A model generated the notes under the pieces. That model was given only the letters and a program-made list of their open reading frames with translations. It had not been told where the DNA came from and did not search any database. Both the position numbers and the translations under genes were made by a program. This document shows positions 38,366 to 47,606 of a stretch of DNA of 64,000 nucleotides, piece after piece. The stretch is from the NCBI RefSeq assembly GCF_030816485.1, contig NZ_JAUSYC010000001.1, positions 2,480,001-2,544,000 of the forward strand, read 5' to 3'. The first letter of the stretch is position 1. Every line of letters starts with the position of its first letter. Source of the stretch: Arthrobacter sp. B1I2. GTDB taxonomy: Bacteria; Actinomycetota; Actinomycetes; Actinomycetales; Micrococcaceae.

Positions 38366-41365
38366 TTGTCCCGTCCCGCCAGCACCATGTCCACCGGCAG
38401 ACCCCCTTCACGACGTGGTGCCCTGACGCCCACCCTGATCGTTGTCGCCCTGGTGGTCGTGGGCTTCATATTCTTCGCCAACGTCTGGACCGACGTCCTC
38501 TGGTACCGGCAACTGGGCTTCATCGAGGTCTTCGTTACCGAAAACCTGGCCAAGATCGCCATCTTCGTGGCCGGCTTCGCCATCATGTTCACTGCGGTCT
38601 TCTTCGCAATCCGCATTGCCTACAACGCCCGGCCCGTCTACGCGCCGGACTCTGAGATCCGGGACAACCTCAACCGGTACCAGGCACAGCTGGAGCCCGT
38701 GCGCCGGATTGTCATGGTGGGCTTGCCGGTCCTCTTTGGCCTCTTTGCGGGCAGCGCAGCCGCGAGCCAGTGGCAGAAAGTCCTGCTCTTCTTCAACCAG
38801 GTTGGCTTCGGCCAGGCCGATCCCCAATTCAACATGGACATCAGCTTCTACCTGATGACCCTGCCGTTCCTCGGATTCGTGACCGGATTCCTGATCAGCG
38901 TGGTGGTGATTGCCGGTATCGCCGGCATCCTCACGCATTACCTGTACGGCAGCATCCGGCTGATGGAGCGCGGCGTGTTCACCAGCCGCGCAGCGCAAAT
39001 TCACATCGCAGTGACCGGCGCCGCCTTCCTGGTGCTCCTGGGCGCCAACTTCTGGCTGGACCGCTACTCCTCGGTGCTAAGCAGCGGTGGCCGCTGGGCC
39101 GGTGCGCTCTACACTGACGTCAACGCCGTCATCCCCACCAAAGCCATCCTCGCTGTGGCTGCCGTCCTGGTGGCCATCCTCTTCATTGTTGCCGCCGTCA
39201 TCGGGCGCTGGCGCCTGCCCGTGATCGGCACCGCCATGCTGATCATTACCTCCATCCTGGCGGGGGGCGTCTACCCCTGGGTGATCCAGCAGTTCCAGGT
39301 CCGCCCGTCGGAGCAGACACTGGAAAGCAAGTACATCCAGCGCAACATCGAGAACACGCGCAGGGCCTACGGCCTGGACGGCATCCAGGAAACGCGGTAC
39401 GACGCCACCAACACGGCCAGCACCGGAGCGCTCGCGCCCGATGCCCAGACCACGGCCAACATCCGGCTCCTGGACCCGAATCTGATCTCCGACGCGTTCG
39501 CGCAGCTGGAACAGTACCGCCCGTACTACCAGTTCCCCAAGGCCCTCAACGTTGACCGCTACGAGGTGGACGGCAAGATCCAGGACACCGTGATCGCGGT
39601 CCGGGAATTGAACCCCACGAACGTCGCTACCAACCAGCAGGGCTGGCTGAACCAGCACGTGGTGTACACGCACGGCTACGGGGTTGTGGCGGCCAAGGGC
39701 AACAAATTCACGGTTGACGGCAAGCCGGAATTCCTGCAGTCCGGCATTCCGTCAACAGGCGTGCTGGGTAACGATACAACCTACGAACCGCGGATCTACT
39801 TCGGCGAGTCCTCCCCCGAATACTCGATCGTGGGGGCCCCTGACGGCGCCACCCCGCGCGAGCAGGACCGCCCCTCCGGCAAGGAAGGGGAGGGCGAAAC
39901 CCAGTACACGTTCAAGGGGAACGCCGGGCCGAATGTCGGCTCCTTCTTCAACAAGGTCCTTTACGCCATCAAGTTCCAGTCGTCGGACCTGCTGCTCTCG
40001 GACGGTGTCAATCCCGAGTCCCAGATCCTGTACGACCGCAGCCCCCGCGAGCGTGTCCAGAAGGTGGCCCCCTACCTGACGGTGGACGGCGGCGCCTATC
40101 CTGCTGTAGTGGACGGCCGGGTCAAGTGGATCGTTGATGGGTACACCACCAGCCAGTACTTCCCGTACTCCCAGCAGAAGCAGCTCTCGGACGCCACTAC
40201 TGATTCGCAGACGAGTTCCGGCCGCGCCGTCGCCCTGCCCAACAGCACGGTGAACTACATCCGCAACTCGGTCAAGGCCACGGTTGACGCCTATGACGGC
40301 TCGGTCACCCTTTACGCTTGGGATGACACCGACCCGGTCCTGAAGGCCTGGCAGAAGGTCTTCCCGTCATCCCTGAAGCCGTACTCGGAGATGTCCGGCG
40401 CGGTGATGAGCCACGTCCGCTACCCGGAGGACCTGTTCAAGGTCCAGCGCGAGCTGTTGGGGCAGTACCACGTGACCGATCCCACCAGCTTTTACAAGAA
40501 CAATGACGCCTGGAGCGTACCTGCAGATCCCACCGTGGATACTGACGTGAAACAGCCGCCGTTCTACATGTCGCTGCAGATGCCGGACCAGCAGAAGCCG
40601 GCCTTCCAGCTGACTTCTTCCTTCATCCCGCAGATTGTGAACGGAAACGCCCGGAACGTCCTGTACGGCTTCCTGGCAGCAGACTCGGATGCAGGCAACC
40701 AGGCGGGAGTGAAGGCCGAGGGCTATGGCAAGCTGCGGCTGCTGCAGATTCCGCCGGAAACACAGGTGCCGGGTCCAGGCCAGGCACAAAACAAGTTCAA
40801 CTCGGACCCCACGGTGTCGCAGGCCCTCAACCTGTTGCGGCAGGGTGCGTCTGATGTGTTGAACGGCAACCTGCTCACCCTGCCCGTGGGCGGTGGAATC
40901 CTCTACGTCCAGCCGGTCTACCTTAAGTCGACCGGTGAGACCTCGTACCCCACCCTGCAGCGCGTGCTGGTGGCCTTCGGCGACAAGGTGGGCTTCGCGC
41001 CAACACTCGACGCAGCCCTCAAGCAGCTCTTCGGTGGTGATTCCGGTGCAGCCGCGGGTGATTCAGCCAACAACGGCCAGACGCCGCCGGGCCCGGGAGC
41101 GCCTGCCACACCGGCAGAAGCGGACGCGAAGGCACAGCTGAAGGCGGCCCTGGATGAGGCGAACTCGGCCATCCAGTCCGGCCAGGCGGCACTTGCGGCC
41201 GGCGACTTCGCTGCCTACGGCGAGGCGCAGAAGAAAATCGCGGCCGCGCTGAAGAAGGCGATGGACGCCGAGACCAAGATCCCGGTTACTGCTCCGGAGG
41301 CCAGCCCGGCCCCCGCTGCTTCCAGCTCCCCTTCGGCCACGCCGTCCCCGTCAGCGGGTCAGTAG
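38366..41365 (+). CDS. UPF0182 family large membrane protein
   Basis: A 999-residue protein of the UPF0182 family (COG1615). The first 320 residues contain about seven membrane segments, starting near residue 19 with [20 protein letters not shown]. About 560 residues predicted to be extracytoplasmic follow ([39 protein letters not shown]). The last 110 residues form an Ala/Glu/Lys-rich helical stretch and a Pro/Ser/Ala-rich tail. The function is unknown; the mycobacterial relative is Rv3193c. The start is a TTG at 38366 preceded by GAGGT; an ATG at 38387 (MSTGRPPS) is an alternative. Confidence 0.92.
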   Translation: MSRPASTMSTGRPPSRRGALTPTLIVVALVVVGFIFFANVWTDVLWYRQLGFIEVFVTENLAKIAIFVAGFAIMFTAVFFAIRIAYNARPVYAPDSEIRDNLNRYQAQLEPVRRIVMVGLPVLFGLFAGSAAASQWQKVLLFFNQVGFGQADPQFNMDISFYLMTLPFLGFVTGFLISVVVIAGIAGILTHYLYGSIRLMERGVFTSRAAQIHIAVTGAAFLVLLGANFWLDRYSSVLSSGGRWAGALYTDVNAVIPTKAILAVAAVLVAILFIVAAVIGRWRLPVIGTAMLIITSILAGGVYPWVIQQFQVRPSEQTLESKYIQRNIENTRRAYGLDGIQETRYDATNTASTGALAPDAQTTANIRLLDPNLISDAFAQLEQYRPYYQFPKALNVDRYEVDGKIQDTVIAVRELNPTNVATNQQGWLNQHVVYTHGYGVVAAKGNKFTVDGKPEFLQSGIPSTGVLGNDTTYEPRIYFGESSPEYSIVGAPDGATPREQDRPSGKEGEGETQYTFKGNAGPNVGSFFNKVLYAIKFQSSDLLLSDGVNPESQILYDRSPRERVQKVAPYLTVDGGAYPAVVDGRVKWIVDGYTTSQYFPYSQQKQLSDATTDSQTSSGRAVALPNSTVNYIRNSVKATVDAYDGSVTLYAWDDTDPVLKAWQKVFPSSLKPYSEMSGAVMSHVRYPEDLFKVQRELLGQYHVTDPTSFYKNNDAWSVPADPTVDTDVKQPPFYMSLQMPDQQKPAFQLTSSFIPQIVNGNARNVLYGFLAADSDAGNQAGVKAEGYGKLRLLQIPPETQVPGPGQAQNKFNSDPTVSQALNLLRQGASDVLNGNLLTLPVGGGILYVQPVYLKSTGETSYPTLQRVLVAFGDKVGFAPTLDAALKQLFGGDSGAAAGDSANNGQTPPGPGAPATPAEADAKAQLKAALDEANSAIQSGQAALAAGDFAAYGEAQKKIAAALKKAMDAETKIPVTAPEASPAPAASSSPSATPSPSAGQ

Positions 41366-41446
41366 CAGGACGGCGGCGGCCCGGCACCGGGATCCCGCGG
41401 GGACCAGGGTGCCGGGCCGGCGTAACGGACGTCACGCCGTCTCAAT

Positions 41447-41475
41447 TTGGCCCGCGGTTCACCTCCCGGTAAAGT
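41447..41475 (+). promoter_or_regulatory. Promoter of the first tRNA-fMet
   Basis: TTGGCC at 41447-41452 and TAAAGT at 41470-41475 are separated by 17 bases, a good vegetative -35/-10 pair. The tRNA begins 12 bases after the -10 box. Confidence 0.6.
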
Positions 41476-41486
41476 AGTTTTTGCGA

Positions 41487-41560
41487 CGCGGGGTGGAGCA
41501 GTTCGGTAGCTCGCTGGGCTCATAACCCAGAGGTCACAGGTTCAAATCCTGTCCCCGCAA
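41487..41560 (+). tRNA. Initiator tRNA-fMet (CAT), copy 1
   Basis: 74 bases, CCA not encoded. The acceptor stem is CGCGGGG paired with CCCCGCA, leaving a C1-A72 mismatch, the hallmark of the bacterial initiator. The anticodon loop CTCATAA sits on a stem closed by three G-C pairs (CTGGG/CCCAG), the second initiator feature. The T-arm ACAGG TTCAAAT CCTGT is perfect. It is identical to the copy 190 bp downstream. Confidence 0.97.
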
Positions 41561-41569
41561 CTGAGGAAA

Positions 41570-41603
41570 GACCCGGATATCGGAAACGATGTCCGGGTCT
41601 TTT
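41570..41603 (+). terminator. Terminator after first tRNA-fMet
   Basis: A 13-bp stem (41570-41582 with 41587-41599; one G-T pair) around the stable tetraloop GAAA, followed directly by TTTT. This is a textbook intrinsic terminator, so each tRNA has its own transcription unit. Confidence 0.92.
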
Positions 41604-41676
41604 GCTTTCCCCGAAGGCCGGGTCCGATGGCTGTGGTCAGGGCGGACGTAAAAGTAGGGTAGTGTTGATCAAGCGA

Positions 41677-41750
41677 CGCGGGGTGGAGCAGTTCGGTAGC
41701 TCGCTGGGCTCATAACCCAGAGGTCACAGGTTCAAATCCTGTCCCCGCAA
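41677..41750 (+). tRNA. Initiator tRNA-fMet (CAT), copy 2
   Basis: Identical in all 74 bases to the first copy, including C1-A72 and the three G-C pairs next to the anticodon loop. The identity extends a few bases on each side (GCGA before, CT after) and then stops. Its own promoter is less clear: TAGGGT just upstream is a possible -10 box. Confidence 0.97.
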
Positions 41751-41756
41751 CTTATG

Positions 41757-41792
41757 AAGGCCCTGACCGGCAGTTACGCCGGTCGGGGCCTT
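41757..41792 (+). terminator. Terminator after second tRNA-fMet
   Basis: A 15-bp stem (41757-41771 with 41778-41792; one G-T pair) and a 6-base loop, followed by CCCTTTTCC. It lies 6 bases after the tRNA. Confidence 0.85.
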
Positions 41793-41889
41793 CCCTTTTC
41801 CTTTGATGCGCCCAGTTCCTAGTATTCTCTTTCGAAGGGCCCCGCTATCTGTGGGCAGCCCCAGTCATTCCTGAGAGGTATGTTGTTCG

Positions 41890-42822
41890 ATGGCCACACC
41901 CACGAAGAAACCCGGCGCCGCGACGGGTAAGCGGTCCCGGCTTTACTGGGTGGTTCCTGCCGTGCTCGTGGCGCTGGTCCTGGTGGTGCTCGCTGCCAGG
42001 CTGCTCATGGGACTGCCCGCCGTCGCGTCCTTTGTCGCCGACTACCCGGGCCAGTCGGAACTGCCGGGCAACGCTCCGGCCGGTTTCCCGGCGTGGCTGG
42101 CCTGGCAGCACTTCCTCAACGCTTTCTTCCTGCTTCTGATCATCCGCACCGGCTGGCAGGTGCGCACCACAACGCGGCCCAGCGGGCACTGGACCAGGAA
42201 CAACAAGGGCCTGATCCGCACCAGGAATGCACCCACCAAGATCAGCCTTGAACTGTGGTTCCACCTGACGCTGGACGCCCTCTGGGTCCTGAACGGGCTT
42301 GTCTTCGCCGTGCTGCTGTTCGCCACCGGGCAATGGATGCGCATCGTGCCCACCAGCTGGGACATCTTCCCCAACGCCGTGTCGGCCGCGCTGCAGTACG
42401 CCTCGCTGGACTGGCCCACGGAAGACGGCTGGATCAACTACAACGCGCTGCAGCTGCTGGCATACTTCGTGACCGTCTTCATCGCGGCGCCGCTGGCGTT
42501 CATCACGGGCCTGCGGATGTCTTCCGCCTGGCCAAAGAAGGCGACCGGCCTCAACAAGGCGTACCCGATCGAATGGGCGCGCGCCGTGCACTTCCCCGTG
42601 ATGATCTATTTTGTGGCGTTCATCGTGGTCCACGTCTTCCTGGTGCTCGCCACCGGTGCGCTGCGGAACCTGAACCACATGTACGGGGTACGTAATGACG
42701 ACAGCTGGTTCGGGTTCTGGGTGTTCCTCGCCTCCGTGGCAGTCATGGTTGCTGCCTGGTTCCTGGCCCGCCCGATCTTCCTGCGGCCTGTCGCCTCCCT
42801 CATGGGCAAGGTCAGCCGCTAA
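41890..42822 (+). CDS. Cytochrome b/b6-type membrane protein
   Basis: A 310-residue membrane protein with about five hydrophobic segments. Histidines that could ligate heme lie in LAWQHFLNAFF, ELWFHLTLDALWV, WARAVHFPVMIYF and AFIVVHVFLVLATGALRNLNHM. This spacing fits a di-heme cytochrome b of the Ni/Fe-hydrogenase or formate dehydrogenase gamma type. It probably passes electrons between a partner oxidoreductase and quinone, but no molybdopterin or hydrogenase subunit lies nearby, so the partner is unknown. It is preceded by GAGAGG about 9 bases before the ATG. It converges on the photolyase gene. Confidence 0.85.
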   Translation: MATPTKKPGAATGKRSRLYWVVPAVLVALVLVVLAARLLMGLPAVASFVADYPGQSELPGNAPAGFPAWLAWQHFLNAFFLLLIIRTGWQVRTTTRPSGHWTRNNKGLIRTRNAPTKISLELWFHLTLDALWVLNGLVFAVLLFATGQWMRIVPTSWDIFPNAVSAALQYASLDWPTEDGWINYNALQLLAYFVTVFIAAPLAFITGLRMSSAWPKKATGLNKAYPIEWARAVHFPVMIYFVAFIVVHVFLVLATGALRNLNHMYGVRNDDSWFGFWVFLASVAVMVAAWFLARPIFLRPVASLMGKVSR

Positions 42823-42848
42823 GGCCCGCAGCTTTCCGCCGATCAGCC

Positions 42849-42867
42849 AGGACGGCTCAGCCGTCCT
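42849..42867. terminator. Small hairpin between converging genes
   Basis: An 8-bp stem (AGGACGGC with GCCGTCCT) around TCA, overlapping the last codons of the photolyase gene. It could end the cytochrome b transcript. There is no T-run, so confidence is low. Confidence 0.4.
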
Positions 42868-44281
42868 TGAGCTGCTGGTAGGCGGCCAACGCCCGTTCCC
42901 GGGATTCCGGCAGGTCAACGAGCGGTTCCGGATAATCCGGTGCCTCCGCCTTCCATGGCTCGTGGATGGCTTTGTTGTCCAGGTTGGCCAATTCCGGGAT
43001 GAACTCGCGCAGGTACCGGCCCCCGGCATCGAATTTCTTGCTCTGGGTCACGGGATTGAAGATGCGGTAGTACGGCGACGCGTCAGCGCCTGAGCCCGCT
43101 ACCCACTGCCAGTTGGCCGGGTTGCTGGCGGCGTCAGCGTCCACCAGGGTGTCCCAGAACCATTCCTCCCCGATCCGCCAGTCGGCCAGGAGGTTCTTCA
43201 CCAGGAACGAGGCCGCGGCCATTCGCACCCGGTTGTGCATCCATCCGGTCCGCCAAAGCTGCCGCATCCCGGCATCCACCAGGGGGTAGCCCGTGCGGCC
43301 CTGCTGCCAGGCTGCCAGCTCGTCCCTGCCCGGCTGCTGCCAGGCGAACCGGTCGAATTCGGGCCGGTAGTTGCGGGTGGCCAGTTCCGGATTGTTGTAC
43401 AGCAGCTGCCAACAGAATTCACGCCAGCCGAGCTCGGAGCGGAAAATTCCGACGTCGGCGGGAACCTTCTGGGGAAAGCGGCTGCGGATCTCGCGCCACA
43501 CGCGGAACGGGCTGACTTCGCCAAAACGCAAATGGGGTGACAAGCGGCTGGTTCCCTCGATACCGGGCAAATTCCGCCCGGTTCCGTACTCCTCGGCAGG
43601 ACCGTCCAGGAATTCCTCCAGCCGGTGGAGGGCGCCTTCCTCGCCGGGAGTCCAGGTGGCCGCCAGGCCGCCGCTCCAGTCGGGGGAGGAGGGGAGCAGC
43701 TGCCAGCTGTCGAGGTCGTCGCCCGCCTGGGGACGACCGTGTTGAGGGGGACCAGGGATCCGCGCGGGAGGCTCCAGGGGATCCCGGACATCCTGGCCGG
43801 CAAGGCATGCGCGCCAGAACGGCGTGAACACCTTGTAGGGCCCGCCGGATCCGGTCTTGACCGTCCAGGGTTCGAACAGGAGGTTCGCCTGGAAGCTTGA
43901 CGCCGCCAGGCCGTTCTCGCCGGCCCACCCCTGCACTGCGGCGTCGATGGTCCGCTCAGGCATGCCATACCTCCGGTTCCAGAAGAGATGCGCAGCTCCG
44001 TTCTCCGCCACCACGTCCTTGATCACCCGCTCGGCCGGTCCCCGGCGAAGAAGCAGACCGGAGCCGCGGGCCTCAAGGGCGGAAGCCAACGAGGCCAGCG
44101 AGTGGTGCAGCCACCACCGGGTGGCACCGCCCAGCGACCGGACGCCTGGAGATTCCGCATCGAGGACGTACACCACCGTCAACGGAAGACCGAGCCCGGC
44201 TGCGGCGTTCAGTGCCGGGTTGTCATCCAGGCGGAGGTCGTCACGCAGCCAGACCAGTGCGGTCTCTTCAGTGGAGGTCAT
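42857..44281 (-). CDS. phrB: Deoxyribodipyrimidine photolyase
   Basis: Repairs UV-induced cyclobutane pyrimidine dimers using light and FAD. The 474-residue protein opens with the antenna domain (ALVWLRDDLRLDDNPALNAA at 9-28, then LTVVYVLDAE). In the C-terminal FAD domain it shows TSRLSPHLRFGEVSP, WREFCWQLLYNNPEL, TGYPLVDAGMRQLWRTGWMH, NRVRMAAASFLVKNLL, and GANPSAN-like DADAASNPANWQWVAGSG. All are typical of class-I CPD photolyases. It lies 90 bp after pspA on the same strand but behind a strong palindrome, so it is probably separately expressed. Confidence 0.95.
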   Translation of the reverse strand: MTSTEETALVWLRDDLRLDDNPALNAAAGLGLPLTVVYVLDAESPGVRSLGGATRWWLHHSLASLASALEARGSGLLLRRGPAERVIKDVVAENGAAHLFWNRRYGMPERTIDAAVQGWAGENGLAASSFQANLLFEPWTVKTGSGGPYKVFTPFWRACLAGQDVRDPLEPPARIPGPPQHGRPQAGDDLDSWQLLPSSPDWSGGLAATWTPGEEGALHRLEEFLDGPAEEYGTGRNLPGIEGTSRLSPHLRFGEVSPFRVWREIRSRFPQKVPADVGIFRSELGWREFCWQLLYNNPELATRNYRPEFDRFAWQQPGRDELAAWQQGRTGYPLVDAGMRQLWRTGWMHNRVRMAAASFLVKNLLADWRIGEEWFWDTLVDADAASNPANWQWVAGSGADASPYYRIFNPVTQSKKFDAGGRYLREFIPELANLDNKAIHEPWKAEAPDYPEPLVDLPESRERALAAYQQLKDG

Positions 44282-44311
44282 GGTTCCACGCTACACACCG
44301 TGGACATGGCA

Positions 44312-44337
44312 ATGGCCGGGACCGCGGTCCCGGCCAT
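44312..44337. terminator. Perfect 26-base palindrome after pspA
   Basis: ATGGCCGGGACCG and its exact complement meet without a spacer, giving an 11-bp stem with a CGCG loop. It lies 34 bases after the end of pspA and 30 bases before the photolyase start. This suits a terminator for pspA; no T-run follows. Confidence 0.55.
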
Positions 44338-44371
44338 CAGCCTGTTCTGCTTCGTGAGGTGTTACCTGGTC

Positions 44372-45160
44372 TCAGAGTTTGTCGAAGTCGGCTTCGTCCA
44401 GACTTGACTCCGACTCTGCGGGGCTGCCGGCTCCGAGGGCAGGCTTGGCGCCGCCGGTCTTCAGGGCGGCCAGGCGGGCCTCAATCTCCGTCTGCTCGCC
44501 CAGGTCCTCCAGCTGGTTGAACTGGGCGTCCAGGCTGGACGCTGCAAGTTCTTCGTGGCCGCGGACCCTGGCCTCTTCGCGGCGGATTTTTTCCTCGAAG
44601 CGGCCCACTTCGCTGGTGGGGTCCATGATGTCGATGCTCTTGATCGCGTCGTGCACCTGGGACTGCGCCGCTGCCGTCTTGGACCTGGCAACCAGTTCGT
44701 TGCGCTTGCTGGTCAGCTGGTTCAGCTTGTTCTTCATCTGGTCCAGGCCGGTTTTCAGCTTGTCCACCACCTCGCGCTGGGAGGCGATGCTGGGCTCTGC
44801 ACCCTTGGCTTCGTTCTCGGCCGCCATCTGCCGCTGCAGGGCGACCTTCGCCAGGTTGTCGAACTTCTCGGCGTCGGCAACGTCGCCGGCCGCACGGAAC
44901 TCGTCAGCCTTGCGGGAGGCGGCCAGTGCCTTGTTTCCCCAGTCGCGGGCGTTCTTCACGTCCTCGTTGTAGTCGTCTTCCAGCATGCGGAGGTTGCCGA
45001 TGGTCTGCGCCACGGCAGACTCGGCTTCGGCGATGTTGTTGGTGTAGTCGCGGACCATCTGGTCCAGCATCTTCTGTGGATCCTCGGCGTTGTCCAGCAA
45101 AGTGTTGATGTTCGCCTTTGCCAGCTGCGCGATCCGGCCGAAAATGGACTGCTTAATCAT
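44372..45160 (-). CDS. pspA: PspA/IM30 (phage shock protein A) family protein
   Basis: A 262-residue peripheral membrane protein that oligomerises on stressed membranes. It begins KQSIFGRIAQLAKANINTLL, the amphipathic family N-terminus, then DAEDPQKMLDQMVRDY, followed by long coiled-coil helices (SQREVVDKLKTGLDQMKNKL, KRNELVARSKTAAAQ). The 40-residue C-terminal extension is acidic and Ala/Gly-rich. No ClgR or PspM-like gene is next to it. Instead it follows the TPM-domain gene by 107 bp on the same strand, so those two are probably one unit and PspA's partner here may be the TPM protein. Confidence 0.94.
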   Translation of the reverse strand: MIKQSIFGRIAQLAKANINTLLDNAEDPQKMLDQMVRDYTNNIAEAESAVAQTIGNLRMLEDDYNEDVKNARDWGNKALAASRKADEFRAAGDVADAEKFDNLAKVALQRQMAAENEAKGAEPSIASQREVVDKLKTGLDQMKNKLNQLTSKRNELVARSKTAAAQSQVHDAIKSIDIMDPTSEVGRFEEKIRREEARVRGHEELAASSLDAQFNQLEDLGEQTEIEARLAALKTGGAKPALGAGSPAESESSLDEADFDKL

Positions 45161-45267
45161 GGTGTTTGCCTTTCGTCCTGCTCTGTGTTGACCACTGGAA
45201 CCGGTGCACAGTGGTGTACCGCTTCTGTCCGCCCCGGGGTCTTCCGACGTGTTGCGGCGGAAAGTCT

Positions 45268-47325
45268 TTAGAAACTGCCCGAGTCTCCTCCGCCGAAGTC
45301 TCCTCCGCCGAAGCCGCCGCCGTCACCGCCGAAGCCGCCGCCTCCTCCGCCGTCGCCCCAGCCGCCTCCGCCGCCCCAGCCGCCGTGCCCGCCGTTGAGG
45401 ATGGAGTTGATCAGGATGCCGCCCAGGATCGCGCCGCCCAGGCCGCCGCCCCCTCCGCCTCCGCCGCCGAACATGCCGCCCCGGCCGAAGCCCTGGTTGG
45501 CGTAGCCGTCGAAGTGCTCGACGTCGGCCTGGGCCAGCTGTGCGGCCTGCGCGGCCAGGGCGTGCGCCTGCTGCGCGTAGGTAAGCGCAGTGACGGGGTC
45601 GGTGCGGGCTATGGACAGCGCGTAGTCAAGGTTTCGCTGCGACTCCGCCAGCCGTGTGCGTGCCTCGGTGCCCACGCCGCCGCGGCGGGCGGTGATGTAG
45701 TCGGAGGTGGCACTGATCTGGGCTTGGGCGGACATGATGGTTTGCTGCAGCGATGCCTGTGCGCGCCGGGCCTGGTCCTGCTGGTCCCGGATCCCCGTCA
45801 GGGCCTGGTCCAGTGACTGGTGCGCGGTTTCGACCCGCTGCAGGGTGGCGATGGGGTCGATCTTTCCGCCCTGGATTTCGCTCTTCACCTGCGCCAGCGC
45901 GGCCTCCACCGCGGCTACCGGCCCGGCCAGTTCGGCGTGGGCGCCGGACTGGATCATGGCCTTCGCCTGGGCCAGGTCCTGTGACGTATCCACGACGGCT
46001 GCTTCCAGGCCGTTGCGGGCCTCGTCGAGATTGGTTGCGACCTTGGCGATGGCGTCCAGGAGGACGTTGGTCTGGTGCAGGCTTTCTTCGGCAGCACGTA
46101 CGGCCACCGTGGCAAGGCTGCTCTCGCCTTCACCGAGCTTCTGCTGGGCAGTTCCGGAAGCGTTCTGCACAAAAGCCAGACGTTCCTTGGCCTGCACGAT
46201 GTTGTCCGAGACCTGGGCCAGCGCGCTGTCCGCGTACTTGGCCCGCATGGTGGCCAGGGACTGCTCAGCGCTGGCGATCTTGGCGTCAGCTTCGCGGGCT
46301 CCGGCGTTGACAGCGGCAAGGGCCTGCGGGGCGTTCTTCTCCAGCTCACGCAAGGAGTCGAAGTCCGCCTTCTGCTCCTGGAGGGAGGCCAGGGCCGCCT
46401 CGGAGCGGCGGATGATCTCGCCGAGCCAGGTCCGTTGCTGCTCCTCCGTGTCCGGAATGTGGTCATCGAGCTGCTGCTGCAGCTTGAAGGACTCGGTCAT
46501 GTGGGCCTTCGCTTCCGCCAAAGCCTTGGTGAAGTTCCCGACGGCGGAGTCACCGTATTGTGCCTGGGCGAAGCCAAGTTCCTGCTCGCTGGACTTGATG
46601 GCGTCATCCGCCTCGATCAGCAGGGAACCGCTCTTCCGGCGGAGTTCTTCCACGCTAAGGGAGGCCAGCGGGTCCAGTTCGGCGCCCTGGGGGCCGTAGC
46701 TTCCGCTGGAGGCCGCCTGGCCGGCAGCCTTCTTCCGCCGGTTCCGGTAGTACAGGTAGGCGCCGCCTCCGGCCACCACCACGCCCGCCCCGACCAGTAC
46801 GCCCGCGCCGGCTCCGTCACCGGATGACACATTGCCGCTGCCGCCGCCGGCAGCGTCACCAACGGCTGATGCGGTGTCGATTGCAGCCTGGGCGAAATCC
46901 CGTTTGCCTGCGCCGAGGTTTGCGGCGACAGCGTTCTGGGTGATGTTGGTGCGCTTGGAGTAGATGGAACTGGCGGAGTTGGGGGAGAAGTAGTACTTGC
47001 CCTGGTCGGTTGCGATGGCCAGGATCACGTCTGCCTTGCCCATGCCCTTGGCCTGCGCCACGGCGTTGCTCCAGGCCGCAGGATCCGCAGGGTTCTCGAA
47101 GTTCTTTACCGTGACCACGTACAGGTTGTACTTGTGGTCCTTCAACAGCTTCTGGATGGCGTCCTGGACCTCGCCTTTCCGACTGCCCAGGACGTTGGCG
47201 TCGTCAACGATGTTGGTCCCGGAGGGAATGGCCACCGGGTCTTCGGCCCAGGCGGCGCCGGCGGGTACCGCCAGCAGCCCGGCAAGGCCAATCACGGCGA
47301 GGATACGTTTGAACTTTGACCGCAT
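45268..47325 (-). CDS. TPM-domain membrane protein with coiled coil and Gly-rich tail
   Basis: The 685-residue protein has a signal peptide (LAVIGLAGLLAVPAGAAWA, about residues 9-27). A TPM domain follows (about 35-165: IVDDANVLGSRKGEVQDAI, YNLYVVTVKNF, ADVILAIATDQGKYYFSP). One membrane segment comes next near 185-205 (GVLVGAGVVVAGGGAYLYY), then RNRRKKA. About 380 cytosolic residues of Ala/Gln/Glu-rich coiled coil follow, and an 80-residue Gly-rich tail. GAAGGG precedes the ATG at 47325; an upstream in-frame ATG has no such site. The TPM part is extracytoplasmic. It is encoded just before pspA and is divergent from htrA. Confidence 0.9.
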   Translation of the reverse strand: MRSKFKRILAVIGLAGLLAVPAGAAWAEDPVAIPSGTNIVDDANVLGSRKGEVQDAIQKLLKDHKYNLYVVTVKNFENPADPAAWSNAVAQAKGMGKADVILAIATDQGKYYFSPNSASSIYSKRTNITQNAVAANLGAGKRDFAQAAIDTASAVGDAAGGGSGNVSSGDGAGAGVLVGAGVVVAGGGAYLYYRNRRKKAAGQAASSGSYGPQGAELDPLASLSVEELRRKSGSLLIEADDAIKSSEQELGFAQAQYGDSAVGNFTKALAEAKAHMTESFKLQQQLDDHIPDTEEQQRTWLGEIIRRSEAALASLQEQKADFDSLRELEKNAPQALAAVNAGAREADAKIASAEQSLATMRAKYADSALAQVSDNIVQAKERLAFVQNASGTAQQKLGEGESSLATVAVRAAEESLHQTNVLLDAIAKVATNLDEARNGLEAAVVDTSQDLAQAKAMIQSGAHAELAGPVAAVEAALAQVKSEIQGGKIDPIATLQRVETAHQSLDQALTGIRDQQDQARRAQASLQQTIMSAQAQISATSDYITARRGGVGTEARTRLAESQRNLDYALSIARTDPVTALTYAQQAHALAAQAAQLAQADVEHFDGYANQGFGRGGMFGGGGGGGGGLGGAILGGILINSILNGGHGGWGGGGGWGDGGGGGGFGGDGGGFGGGDFGGGDSGSF

Positions 47326-47606
47326 GTGCAACCCTTCAGCACGCCTGACACCGATTCCGGACGAATCAGTCGTCGAATCCAGCAGCGCCCCCACGCTTGG
47401 TGTGAAGCCGCAGGTCGCTGTGGCAATTCATCTTGATTCTATGGTGCACCCCACAGCCCGTCCATGCGGCGGAATATGCCCCCAGCGAAACGCCCCTCCG
47501 CGTGGACTCCCATCCTCCGGTCGTTCAGGAAGCTCTCAGCAAACATCCGAGCTTGTTCCAGCGGGACAGTCCATAGTTAATGCAGACGAGGATGAAAGGA
47601 AGTCCC

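Larger units (their letters stand above)
41366..41889 (+). other. Gene-poor stretch holding two initiator tRNAs
   Basis: 524 bp without protein genes. It contains a promoter candidate, two tRNA-fMet genes in the same direction 116 bp apart, and a hairpin terminator after each. Nothing else was recognised. The last 100 bp are the leader of the cytochrome b gene, where TATGTT at 41879-41884 and GAGAGG just before it are alternative expression signals. Confidence 0.7.

Noticed and set aside
41845..43029. A 394-codon minus-strand open frame over the cytochrome b gene.
   Set aside because: The translation is His/Gly/Arg-rich without a domain, while the plus strand gives a membrane protein with regularly spaced His.
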